A stretch of 48,315 nt of DNA from Betaproteobacteria bacterium (GTDB taxonomy: Bacteria; Pseudomonadota; Gammaproteobacteria; Burkholderiales; SG8-41), in contig JANYDM010000168.1 in assembly GCA_025363575.1 (NCBI GenBank), positions 1 through 48,315 on the forward strand. The letters run 5' to 3'. This document shows, one piece after another, positions 16,807 through 24,840 of this stretch (positions are counted from its first letter, which is position 1; each line of letters starts with the position of its first letter). The translations under genes and the position numbers were made by a program. The notes beneath the pieces are model-generated. The model did no database searches and was not told the DNA's origin. It was given only the letters and a program-made list of their open reading frames with translations.

Positions 16807-17442
16807 ATGATCACGACATCCGCGGAATGGTATTTCGATTTCATCTCGCCGTTTGCCTACCTGCAGTTCGAATCCCTGCCGCAACTGCCGTCAAATATTA
16901 GTATCGAGTTCAGGCCGCTCGTGTTCGCGGGCATACTCAATCATCTGCAGCACAAGGGGCCGGCCGAAATTCCCGGCAAGCGCCGCTTTACGTATCGCCA
17001 CGTGCAATGGCTTGCCCGGCGCCACGGCATTGCCTTTAAGTTTCCGCCCGCGCATCCGTTCAATCCGATCCGCGCGTTGCGTCTGGCTATCGCCTTGGGC
17101 AACACGCGTGAGGTCATCGCGACCATCTTTCGTTTCATCTGGCGCGAAGGCCGCTCGATCGACGACCCGGCAGAATGGAGCGCGTTGACCGCGCAATTGG
17201 GATTGACCGATGCAGAAGCAAGCATCAACGCGCAGCCCGTGAAGGACGCCTTGCGCGCCAACGGCGCACGGGCTGCCGGATTGGGCGTGTTCGGCGTGCC
17301 GACATTCGCGCTCGACGGCGAATTGTTCTGGGGCTTCGATGCGACCGGCATGGTTGCCGACTACATCGGCGACCGGCAGTGGTTTGACTCAGCGGATATG
17401 CGGCGCATTGGCGACCTGCCCGCCGCCGCGAGCCGGGTTTAA
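16807..17442 (+). CDS. 2-hydroxychromene-2-carboxylate isomerase-like protein (DsbA fold, GST kappa type)
   Basis: 211 residues of the DsbA/HCCA-isomerase family. It starts with WYFDFISPFAYL, where Ser takes the place of the catalytic Cys of DsbA, as in HCCA isomerases and kappa-class glutathione transferases. Further family blocks are HPFNPIRALRLA, FRFIWREGRSIDD and GVFGVPTFALDGELFWGFD near the end (cis-Pro in GVPTF). Such enzymes are glutathione-dependent and act in aromatic degradation, but no naphthalene pathway genes are nearby, so the substrate is open. ATG at 16807 (MITTSAEW) chosen over 16756 by family alignment. The gene is 3 bases from the acetyltransferase that follows. Confidence 0.85.
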   Translation: MITTSAEWYFDFISPFAYLQFESLPQLPSNISIEFRPLVFAGILNHLQHKGPAEIPGKRRFTYRHVQWLARRHGIAFKFPPAHPFNPIRALRLAIALGNTREVIATIFRFIWREGRSIDDPAEWSALTAQLGLTDAEASINAQPVKDALRANGARAAGLGVFGVPTFALDGELFWGFDATGMVADYIGDRQWFDSADMRRIGDLPAAASRV

Positions 17443-17445
17443 GCG

Positions 17446-17976
17446 ATGCAGCGTGACGTGCAGATCAGGCCGGCAACGCTGACGGACATCGGCGCAATAA
17501 CCGCGATCTACCGCCACCATGTCCTGCACGGCCTCGCCTCATTCGAGGTTGATCCGCCGGATGAGAGCGAGATGACACGCCGCTTCACCGCGATATGCGA
17601 TCTCGGCTTGCCCTACATTGTGGCAATGCAAGGCGAGCGGGTCGCGGGTTACGCCTATGCTGCGGTTTACCGTTCGCGGCCAGCCTATCGCTTCACAGTG
17701 GAAGACTCGGTTTACGTCGACGACGAACTGCCGGGGCGAGGCATAGGCAGCGTGCTGATGCCAGCGCTGATCAGCGCATGCGCGGACGCCGGCAGGCGCC
17801 AGATCATCGCCGTGATCGGCGACAGCGCGAACCACGGCTCGATCAAGCTGCACGAAAAATTCGGCTTCAAGCATGTCGGCCTGCTGCCCGCCGTGGGCTT
17901 CAAGTTCGGGCGCTGGGTCGATTCGGTGCTGATGCAGCGCGACGTTGGCGAAGGCGACCGCTCATTGCCCGTTTAG
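17446..17976 (+). CDS. GNAT acetyltransferase, phosphinothricin-acetyltransferase-like
   Basis: 176 residues, cytosolic. The layout follows the PAT/bar subfamily: IRPATLTDIGAITAIYRHHV at the start, then GYAYAAVYRSRPAYRFTVED, the acetyl-CoA loop ELPGRGIGSVLM and GFKHVGLLPAVGFKFGRW near the end. Family members N-acetylate phosphinothricin or methionine sulfoximine-like amino acids; the true substrate here is not known. It starts 4 bases after the isomerase gene stop, so the two are probably one operon. Confidence 0.85.
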   Translation: MQRDVQIRPATLTDIGAITAIYRHHVLHGLASFEVDPPDESEMTRRFTAICDLGLPYIVAMQGERVAGYAYAAVYRSRPAYRFTVEDSVYVDDELPGRGIGSVLMPALISACADAGRRQIIAVIGDSANHGSIKLHEKFGFKHVGLLPAVGFKFGRWVDSVLMQRDVGEGDRSLPV

Positions 17977-17988
17977 CGACGCGTTGTT

Positions 17989-18633
17989 TTAGCGCACGGA
18001 CACCGCGCCGCGGCCGGGCACGAACACGTAGACGCGGTTGTCCACTTCTTTCGGATCGTCCGCATGCTTCAGTATCCAGCGCACCTGCAACGCGTGCGCT
18101 GCGCCGGCGAATTCGAAATCCAACCTCTCTATCGTGAGCGTCGATCGCGTCACTCGCACGCGCTTGCTCTCGCCGCTGCCGTACCAACACAGGTATTCGA
18201 AATCGCGCGTTTCGCCCTGCTTCCAAAGACCTACCGGATATTTCGCCTCCTGGTCGCAACTGCTGATGTCGTTGCGGCTGTCGGCGACCCGGCCGATTGC
18301 GGTATTGTCTGCGCGCAGCGCAAACTTCTGGCCGACGCCGCGGCGCGTCCGGTCGTAGATCATCAAAGTTGCCCCGGTATCCGGATGCTGCCACGACGAA
18401 GGTCCCTGCCAGGTGCTGGGGTCGCGCGCAACGCCTTCGGTAAAATTGCCGCGCGGCATGACGATTTCACGCTGGCCGTTCCACTGAGCGCCCACAATCA
18501 GTTCGAGCGGAATGTAACGCGTGCCGGCCGCAGCGTCATAAGACGCGGCCCAGACATCGTCGGCTGCGCGGGCCGTTGCAGTCCACGTTATGCACAAGCA
18601 CCACAATGCGACGCAGCAGACCGCTCTTGTCAC
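17989..18633 (-). CDS. Exported protein of unknown function
   Basis: 214 residues. A signal peptide (cleavage after TATARAAD, near residue 25) is followed by a soluble domain rich in Trp, Tyr and Arg, with two Cys residues (SSCDQEAKYP and YLCWYGSG) that could pair. No family recognised. It runs head-to-head (convergent) with the acetyltransferase gene, 12 bases away, and lies just downstream of tctA on the same strand. No catalytic motif is evident. Confidence 0.65.
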   Translation of the reverse strand: MTRAVCCVALWCLCITWTATARAADDVWAASYDAAAGTRYIPLELIVGAQWNGQREIVMPRGNFTEGVARDPSTWQGPSSWQHPDTGATLMIYDRTRRGVGQKFALRADNTAIGRVADSRNDISSCDQEAKYPVGLWKQGETRDFEYLCWYGSGESKRVRVTRSTLTIERLDFEFAGAAHALQVRWILKHADDPKEVDNRVYVFVPGRGAVSVR

Positions 18634-18644
18634 CAGGCGCGCCT

Positions 18645-20165
18645 TTACGCCTGCTCGTCCAGGCCGACTTTATCGCGCCAGTCTTTGCCTTTGAACAGCA
18701 GTGGCTTCAACGCCAACAGGATCAGCAGCACGGCCACCACGAACATCCCGATCGCCAGCGGACGCTCGAAGAATATCCGGTAACTGCCGCCCGACATTGC
18801 GAGCGACTGGCGCACCGAGAGCTCCAGCATTGGCGAGAGGATGAGGCCGAGCGCAATCGGCGCAGGCTCGAACCCCGTCTTGCGCAACGCATAGCCGAAC
18901 GCGCCCATGCCGAGCATGATCCACACGTCCACCACGCTGTTGCCGACCGAGTACACACCGAGTATGCAGAAGCACAGGATGGTCGGGTACAGATACGCGT
19001 AAGGAACGCGCAGCAGATTGACGAACAAGCCGACGAGCGGCAGATTCAATATCAGCAGCACGACGTTGCCCACGTACATGCTTGCTACGAAGCCCCAGAA
19101 CAATTCCGGCTGCTGCGTGATCAGCAGCGGGCCGGGCGATATGCCGTGCACCATGAGCGCCGCGAGCATCACGGCAGTGATCGGCCCGGTCGGGATACCG
19201 AGCGCCAGCATGGGCACGAATGCGCCGGTTGCCGCCGCGTTGTTGGCGGACTCGGGTCCGGCCACGCCTTCGATGGCGCCGTTGCCGAAACGCTCGGGGT
19301 GCCGCGACATGCGGCGCTCTATGCCGTACGACACGAAAGACGAAATGATGTGCGCCGAGCCGGGAATAATGCCGATCAGAAAACCGATGAGACTGCCGCG
19401 GCCGATGGGACCGACCGACAGGCGCATTTCCTCCATCGACGGAATCAGCTGGCGCATCGTCGGCCGCTGGACCGGCGGCGGCGTCGCCTGGCCTGCCGTC
19501 AGCAGGATCTCTGACAAGCCGAACAGACCTACGGCGACGGGCACGATGCCGATGCCATCGGACAGTTCGATGACGCCATAGCTGAAGCGCGTGTATCCGC
19601 TCATCGCGTCTATGCCTATCATGCCGAGCAGCAAGCCCAGCGCGGCCATCGCCAGCGTCTTCAGCATCGAGCCGCCGCTCATGTACGACAGCACGAAAAA
19701 TCCCATCAACAACAATGCCGTGTACTCCGGCGGCCCGAAGCGCAGCGCCAGCGTCGCGAGTGAAGGCGCGAGGAGCATGAGCGCCACGACCGACAGCGTG
19801 CCGGCAACGAACGACCCGATGGCGGCGATCGCGAGCGCCGGGCCCGCGCGCCCGCGCTGGGTCATCGCATAGCCGTCGATGCACGTCATCACCGACGCCG
19901 CCTCGCCCGGTATGCGCATGAGGATCGACGTGGTCGAACCGCCGTACATCGCGCCATAGTAAACACCGGCGAGCAGCACGATCGCGACGATCGGATTCAG
20001 CCCGAAAGTCGCCGGCAGCAGCAGGCTGATGCCCGCGAGCGGGCCGAGGCCGGGCAGCATGCCTACCAGCGTGCCGATCACGCACCCGGCGAATGCATAA
20101 GCCAGCACCGAAGGTTGCAGCGCAACCGAAAAGCCGAGCATCAGATTAGCGACGACGCCGTCCAT
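18645..20165 (-). CDS. tctA: Tripartite tricarboxylate transporter large permease TctA
   Basis: Large membrane subunit (506 residues, about eleven helices) of a TTT carrier that takes up citrate-like carboxylates with a Bug-type binding protein. Conserved blocks: GTLVGMLPGLGPLAG, the GAMYGGSTTSILMRIPGE loop, IPGSAHI and GPESANNAAATGAFVPML. The ATG at 20165 overlaps the tctB stop by one base (TGATG). The frame runs open to 20549, but that stretch lies inside tctB in another frame. Order tctC-tctB-tctA, all on the minus strand. Confidence 0.93.
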   Translation of the reverse strand: MDGVVANLMLGFSVALQPSVLAYAFAGCVIGTLVGMLPGLGPLAGISLLLPATFGLNPIVAIVLLAGVYYGAMYGGSTTSILMRIPGEAASVMTCIDGYAMTQRGRAGPALAIAAIGSFVAGTLSVVALMLLAPSLATLALRFGPPEYTALLLMGFFVLSYMSGGSMLKTLAMAALGLLLGMIGIDAMSGYTRFSYGVIELSDGIGIVPVAVGLFGLSEILLTAGQATPPPVQRPTMRQLIPSMEEMRLSVGPIGRGSLIGFLIGIIPGSAHIISSFVSYGIERRMSRHPERFGNGAIEGVAGPESANNAAATGAFVPMLALGIPTGPITAVMLAALMVHGISPGPLLITQQPELFWGFVASMYVGNVVLLILNLPLVGLFVNLLRVPYAYLYPTILCFCILGVYSVGNSVVDVWIMLGMGAFGYALRKTGFEPAPIALGLILSPMLELSVRQSLAMSGGSYRIFFERPLAIGMFVVAVLLILLALKPLLFKGKDWRDKVGLDEQA

Positions 20166-20647
20166 CACAGACCCCATGGCCCTGTCGGCAATTGCACTTT
20201 CAACAAGGTCGCAAACAGAAAATAAGAGAGAAAAGCGAAGCCGAGCGCGACGAGCACGGTGGGCAGCGGTCGCTTGCGCTCGACGACGCCGAGCATGAAC
20301 ACCAGCAGCGCAATCATGCTCAGGCGGTAGCCGATGCGCTCGAGCGCGAATACCGCTGCGCCGCAAGCCATCAGCATCACCATGCCGCGCCTGCCCCCGG
20401 ACCAGTCCAGTGTGTTGAACAACGGCGACGAGCCGCTGTGCAGCGCGATCAGCAAACCGAAAACGCCGAGCGCGCCCGCAATGAGCAATGGCATGTAGCC
20501 GGGACCCGGCTCTGCCAGCGAACCTATCGGGTAAACGCGGTTTTGCCACCCGACCGCGAGCGCGATCAGGACAAGGACGAGGCCCGCGACCGCGTCGCTG
20601 CGAACGCCGCGCGCGGCGCCGGACTGCGGCAAATCGCCGCCGCTCAT
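20165..20647 (-). CDS. tctB: Tripartite tricarboxylate transporter small permease TctB
   Basis: About 160 residues with four membrane helices (LVLVLIALAVGWQNRVYPIG, the PLLIAGALGVFGLLIAL helix, and two C-terminal ones). It matches the poorly conserved TctB family in length, topology and the GPGYMP motif. It starts 10 bases after tctC (MSGGDLPQ at 20647 chosen; the frame extends into tctC otherwise) and its stop overlaps the tctA start. Confidence 0.88.
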   Translation of the reverse strand: MSGGDLPQSGAARGVRSDAVAGLVLVLIALAVGWQNRVYPIGSLAEPGPGYMPLLIAGALGVFGLLIALHSGSSPLFNTLDWSGGRRGMVMLMACGAAVFALERIGYRLSMIALLVFMLGVVERKRPLPTVLVALGFAFLSYFLFATLLKVQLPTGPWGL

Positions 20648-20657
20648 GAATGCCGCT

Positions 20658-21629
20658 TCATTTGTGGTCGTCCACGCGCCCGATGGCCTTGACCGCATCG
20701 GCGAGACGTTTCGCATCCGCCGTCCAGTACTTCGCGAACTCCGGCGCGTCCAGGTACTGAATCGGCGAATCGACTTTCTGCATCATCGACTTGAAATCCG
20801 GGTCTTCGACCGCTTTGCGCACGCCATCGCGAATAGTCTTCATCACGGCGTCGGGCACGCCTTTCGGCGCGAACATGCCGGCCCAGATGTAATACTCGAT
20901 GTCATAACCGAGTTCCTTCAGCGTAGGCACTTGCGGAAAAGCTTCGAGCCGCTTGGCGCCCCAGCTCACTATCGTGCGCAGCCGGCCGGCCTTGACGTGG
21001 CTCGCGATGGCAGCCGGGCCGCCAACTGTCATCTCGACGTGACCGCCGAGCAATATCGTGATGGCCGGACCGCCGCCCGTTGTATGAACTGCGCGCATCT
21101 TGAGATTGGCCGCGTGCAGAAACATTTCCATCGGCATGTGCAGCGCGCCGTAGATGCCGGATGTCGAGTACGACATCTGCCCCGACTTCACCTTCGCCAA
21201 GGCTACCAGTTCTTTCAACGATTTGACCGGCAACGAGGGATGCACGACCAATATCGTCGGATCGGCCGAGATCAACGCCAGCGGAATCAATTGATCGAGC
21301 GTATAGGCCGGCTTGCGATCGAATAGCTTGTCAGCTTCCGGAATGACCGAGATGCTCGACAGCGCCATCAGCAAGGTATAGCCGTCGGGCTTCGCGTTGG
21401 CCACCAGCGTATTGCCGACCGCGCCACCGGCGCCGGGACGGTTCGCGATCACGACGGGCTGCTTCAGGACTTTCTCGAGCGCCGCGGCGGTGGGCCGCCC
21501 GGTGATGTCCGCCACGCCACCCGGCGGAAACGGCACGATCAACGTGATCGGCCGCGACGGGTAGGCGTCCTGCGCGAACACCGGCACACTGGCGAGCGCG
21601 AAGACGGCAGCAAGCAGACTACGATGCAT
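20658..21629 (-). CDS. tctC: Bug-family tricarboxylate-binding protein TctC (partner of TctAB)
   Basis: Periplasmic solute-binding protein, 323 residues, with a Sec signal peptide (cleavage after VPVFAQ). Bug signature blocks: YPSRPITLIVPFPPGGVAD, IANRPGAGGAVG, AKPDGYTLL and VHPSLPVKSLKELVALAK. The strong GGAGG before ATG 21629 marks it as the first gene of tctCBA. It is the only Bug gene in the window directly linked to TctAB permeases. The ligand is a carboxylate but cannot be predicted more closely. Confidence 0.92.
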   Translation of the reverse strand: MHRSLLAAVFALASVPVFAQDAYPSRPITLIVPFPPGGVADITGRPTAAALEKVLKQPVVIANRPGAGGAVGNTLVANAKPDGYTLLMALSSISVIPEADKLFDRKPAYTLDQLIPLALISADPTILVVHPSLPVKSLKELVALAKVKSGQMSYSTSGIYGALHMPMEMFLHAANLKMRAVHTTGGGPAITILLGGHVEMTVGGPAAIASHVKAGRLRTIVSWGAKRLEAFPQVPTLKELGYDIEYYIWAGMFAPKGVPDAVMKTIRDGVRKAVEDPDFKSMMQKVDSPIQYLDAPEFAKYWTADAKRLADAVKAIGRVDDHK

Positions 21630-21699
21630 GACTCCTCCGGTCTTGTTCTGGCGGGATAATCGACTGCGCGATTCTACCGAAATTGGCTGCCGCGCGGCT

Positions 21700-22587
21700 T
21701 CAGTCGACTGGATTTTCGAGCGTGCCGATCGGCTCTATGGTGATAGCGACGCGGTCGCCCTTCTGCAGGAATTTCGGCGGATTGAACCCGATGCCAACGC
21801 CGGCGCACGTGCCGGTCGCAATCAGGTCGCCCGGCTCCAGCGTCATCACGCGAGACAAGGTCTCGATCAAAGTCGGAATGTCGAATATCAGCTGGCTGAC
21901 CGGCGCGTCCTGGCGCACTTCGCCGTTAACCTTCGTCAGCAGCTGCAATTTCGTCACATTGCGCACTTCGTCGGCGGTGACTATGCACGGCCCCATAGGG
22001 CAATAGCCGTCGATGCTTTTGCCGAGGAACCATTGCTTGTGCTGGTTCTGCAAGGTGCGCGCAGTCGCATCGTTGATGATGGTGTAGCCGTAGACGTGGT
22101 CGAAAGCATTTTTCTTCGCGATGCCGCGCCCGCCCGGGCCGATCACCACGGTGAGCTCGCCTTCGTAATCCGTCGAATTCGTATAGTCGAGATAGCTCGG
22201 GATGGGCTCGCCGTGCGCGATCACCGAGTTGGGCCACTTGGTGAAGATGATGGGGAGCTCCGGAATTGCATCCTTGCCAGCGCTCGCATCGAACCCGCTG
22301 TTATGAAACTCTTTTGCGTGATCGTAGTAATTCTTGCCGACGCACAAGATGTTTTTCGCCGGGCGCGGAATTGGGGCGTGAAGCTTCACGCTATCAAACG
22401 CGATACGGCCGTCGCCGCTTTTGACTGCCGCGCGTGCACGCTTGAGCCCGTTCCTGCCCAGCGCGATAAAGCTCGTCATGTCCTTGGGCAGGCGCGACAC
22501 CGCGGCCAGATCGACGATGGTGTTCGATTCCGTGTCGTGCACGCCGATGCGCATGCCTTTCGCATCGGAAAAAGTGACTAGTCGCAT
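21700..22587 (-). CDS. Fumarylacetoacetate hydrolase-family protein
   Basis: 295 residues, FAH superfamily (C-C bond hydrolases, decarboxylases and related Mg2+ enzymes of aromatic and sugar-acid breakdown). The core is visible: CVGKNYYDHAKEFHNSG, the metal-binding EGELTVVIGPGG, DHVYGYTIINDATAR, FLGKSIDGYCPMGP and GDLIATGTCAGVGIG. The N-terminal domain (RLVTFSDAKGMRIGV) is of the common bacterial type, such as ureidoglycolate lyase-like. CGGAGCG lies before ATG 22587. It lies between two Bug binding-protein genes on the same strand, suggesting a role in metabolising the imported acid (inference). Confidence 0.9.
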   Translation of the reverse strand: MRLVTFSDAKGMRIGVHDTESNTIVDLAAVSRLPKDMTSFIALGRNGLKRARAAVKSGDGRIAFDSVKLHAPIPRPAKNILCVGKNYYDHAKEFHNSGFDASAGKDAIPELPIIFTKWPNSVIAHGEPIPSYLDYTNSTDYEGELTVVIGPGGRGIAKKNAFDHVYGYTIINDATARTLQNQHKQWFLGKSIDGYCPMGPCIVTADEVRNVTKLQLLTKVNGEVRQDAPVSQLIFDIPTLIETLSRVMTLEPGDLIATGTCAGVGIGFNPPKFLQKGDRVAITIEPIGTLENPVD

Positions 22588-22597
22588 AAACGCTCCG

Positions 22598-22656
22598 GGA
22601 TTGAGGATCTAGGATTGAGGATTGAGGACGCTGACTTTGCCCTCAATCCTAATCCG
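22598..22656. repeat. Heptamer array A with inverted arm (GGATTGA type)
   Basis: Five tandem 7-nt units (GGATTGA, GGATCTA, GGATTGA, GGATTGA, GGACGCT; 22598-22632) are followed by complementary units (CCTCAAT, CCTAATC; 22641-22654). AGGATTGAGG (22618-22627) pairs perfectly with CCTCAATCCT (22641-22650) across a 13-base loop. The stop codon of the Bug gene (22649-22651) lies inside the array. Confidence 0.75.
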
Positions 22657-23629
22657 CCTTCACGCCGGCGACCTTGACTACATTCGCCCACTTCGCGATG
22701 TCGGCATTCAGGTATTTGTCGAATTCCGCGGGCGTCATCGTCATCGGCTCGGCCCCCTGCTCGTTCCAGGCTTTCTTGACGTCGGGCCGCGCAACGATCT
22801 TGCCGATCTCCGCGTTCAGCCGGTCAACGACAGGTTTCGGCGTGCCCAGCGGGGCCATGATGCCGAGCCAGATCGTCGCTTCGTATCCTTTGACGCCGGA
22901 CTCCGACAGGGTCGGCACATCCGGCAGCACGGTCGAACGCTTGAGCCCCGTCGTTCCCAATGCGCGCACGCGATTGCCCTTCACTATCGGCGCCATTGTC
23001 GTGATCGCATCGATCATCATTTCCACCTGGCCGCTCATCACGCTGGTGCGCGCCTCGCCGCTGCCCTTGTGCGGAATGTGCACGATCTGTATACCCGCCA
23101 TCGATTTGAACAATTCGCCGGCCATGTGATACGGCGTGCCCGTGCCGGACGATGCGTAGTTCATGCCGTTCGGCTTCGCTTTCGCCAGCGCGATAAATTC
23201 CCTGATCGTTTTTGCCGGTACGGTCGGATGCACGACCAGCACGAGGTCAGAGTAATTGATCGGCGCAACCGGCACGAAATCCTTCATCAACGCGAACGGC
23301 TTCTTCGGCACAAGCGACTCGTTGACGGTGTGCGTATTGGACATCAGGAGCAGCGTGTAACCGTCGGGAGCTGATTTCGCCACGACGTCGGTGCCGATAA
23401 TCGAACCCGCGCCGGGCCTGTCGTCGATGACGAAAGTCTGGCCCATCGGTTCCTGCAGCCGTTGACCGACGTAGCGCGCGAAAATGTCGGCGGGGCCGCC
23501 CGCGCCGAACGGCACGACGATGCGCACGGGCTTAGTGGGATAGGATTGCGCCAACGCATTCGCACCGACAACATACGACAGGATTGCGACTGGCGCGAAA
23601 GTGCTCATTCGCAAAAAAATCATTATCAT
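22649..23629 (-). CDS. Bug-family tripartite-transporter substrate-binding protein
   Basis: About 326 residues, exported (hydrophobic signal ending near ANALAQ). Bug blocks: YPTKPVRIVVPFGAGGPAD, IDDRPGAGSIIG, SAPDGYTLLLM, VHPTVPAKTIREFIALAK and LPDVPTLSESGVKGYE. It has no permease of its own next to it. It may share TctAB from 18645-20647 or act as a sensor, as some Bug proteins do. Several in-frame starts (GTG 23632, ATG 23629, 23623, 23608) are possible; ATG 23629 has a G-rich SD upstream. Its stop is part of repeat array A. Confidence 0.88.
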   Translation of the reverse strand: MIMIFLRMSTFAPVAILSYVVGANALAQSYPTKPVRIVVPFGAGGPADIFARYVGQRLQEPMGQTFVIDDRPGAGSIIGTDVVAKSAPDGYTLLLMSNTHTVNESLVPKKPFALMKDFVPVAPINYSDLVLVVHPTVPAKTIREFIALAKAKPNGMNYASSGTGTPYHMAGELFKSMAGIQIVHIPHKGSGEARTSVMSGQVEMMIDAITTMAPIVKGNRVRALGTTGLKRSTVLPDVPTLSESGVKGYEATIWLGIMAPLGTPKPVVDRLNAEIGKIVARPDVKKAWNEQGAEPMTMTPAEFDKYLNADIAKWANVVKVAGVKAD

Positions 23630-23727
23630 CACGTCCCCCTCCGCCCGGAGCAGGCAGTCGCCAACCCGGCAAGGCCGTCAGTATCCAGCGACCAGCCATA
23701 GTGGTCAACAGCGAGCGCAGATCGGAA

Positions 23728-24294
23728 TCACGCGGCGTGCGGCCGCTTGAACAACCACTGGAACTGTTGCTTGAACAAAAGATCTGCGAGCGCGATCTGG
23801 TCTTCTATCGCTTCGCGCGCCACCGCGCCGTGACTAGTTGCCTCTAGACTCAGATGCGCGTCAACCTCTCCCTGCTCTGTGACCAGCTTCAGCCCCGCCT
23901 TGCGTGCGAGGTGGATCATGATGTTGTTTTCCGCCAGGCATTGCATAAACAACGTGGTGTAACCGCGCGTCACCGCTGCCAGCTTGGCGCGATTGAGCAA
24001 AGCCAGTCCATATCCGTTTCCGCGCTGGGCGGGCTCGACGCTAAGTCCCAGTTCCGCGTAGTGCTTGCCGTCGTCGAGAGCAAGATGGGCCATGCCGATC
24101 AGCGCCATATCGCGTCCGAATATGCCGAAGACCTTGTCGGATGCGAAATCGATGCTGTTTACGTACTGCTCAAGTGCCGCGTCCAGCATGTACGTGCCGA
24201 AACGCAGGCGCCGGTCTTCAGCTGAGAGCGTTTTCAGGTGCCGCAGCAGCGCGGGTCGCTGCAACGACGATAGCTTTTGAACGACCTGTGCCAT
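23728..24294 (-). CDS. GNAT-family N-acetyltransferase
   Basis: About 188 residues. The acetyl-CoA binding segment is AELGLSVEPAQRGNGYGLALL, followed by the helix GYTTLFMQCLAENNIMIHLARKAGL. The N-terminal part (LKTLSAEDRRLRFG) resembles GNAT proteins common in Burkholderiales. The substrate is unknown. The ATG at 24294 (MAQVVQKL) is preferred to an upstream start at 24363, because the added residues are Arg/Cys-rich and unlike the family. Confidence 0.8.
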   Translation of the reverse strand: MAQVVQKLSSLQRPALLRHLKTLSAEDRRLRFGTYMLDAALEQYVNSIDFASDKVFGIFGRDMALIGMAHLALDDGKHYAELGLSVEPAQRGNGYGLALLNRAKLAAVTRGYTTLFMQCLAENNIMIHLARKAGLKLVTEQGEVDAHLSLEATSHGAVAREAIEDQIALADLLFKQQFQWLFKRPHAA

Positions 24295-24840
24295 ATCAGG
24301 CCACCGCCCGGTGGTGCAGCAAAAGCGTTGTTGCCTGTGCGGCTTGCGGGATCTTCGCGACACTGCCGTAAAAGAGCGTCAGCACGCATCCGCGGGCGAG
24401 GCCGGACAAGCACCGTATCTGCCCGGCAACAATTAGCACTGCGACCTTGGTTGGGCTCATTAAAATGTTTATGTTGCAATACATTATTATTACCTGTTTT
24501 TAACCAACTTTAATTGGACATTTCAAAAATATGCAAGTTCGATGCCATACTATTATTTATTTAATATCAAATGTTTATAATTGACTCTGCATACCTAATG
24601 GACTGAACTCGGCACTTATTGCCCGCGGATGGTGCAATCCAGCAAATTTTGCACTTTCCGGACATCCGTCTACCGTCTTCGCGCGCCCCGTTCCAGTCCG
24701 CCTTAGTCTTTTATCCAACCCGGCGGTCGCTTCATGCTTGCGTGCGGCGACGGGGATGACTAACGTATCGCCACTGCAATTGCGCCATGCCGGCTTGCCG
24801 CGGCTATTCGCGCCCCGCCATTCGTGCCTGGAGACCAATA
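24295..24840. other. Long intergenic region with an AT-rich core
   Basis: A 546-base gap between the divergent GNAT and carrier genes, holding no convincing gene. Its centre (about 24475-24600) is very AT-rich compared with the rest of the window and probably contains promoters for both sides; I found no clear -35/-10 pair. A 62-codon minus-strand frame (24296-24484) ends just before the GNAT start and contains a hydrophobic stretch, but it has no family similarity that I recognise. An 87-codon frame (24575-24838) looks non-coding. Confidence 0.5.

Noticed and set aside
18670..20085. 471-codon minus-strand frame inside tctA
   Set aside because: Same strand but different frame from tctA; Arg/Ala/His-rich shadow without membrane pattern.
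24296..24484. 62-codon minus-strand frame before the GNAT gene
   Set aside because: Hydrophobic stretch and position fit a small gene, but there is no convincing Shine-Dalgarno site and no family; left as part of the intergenic description.
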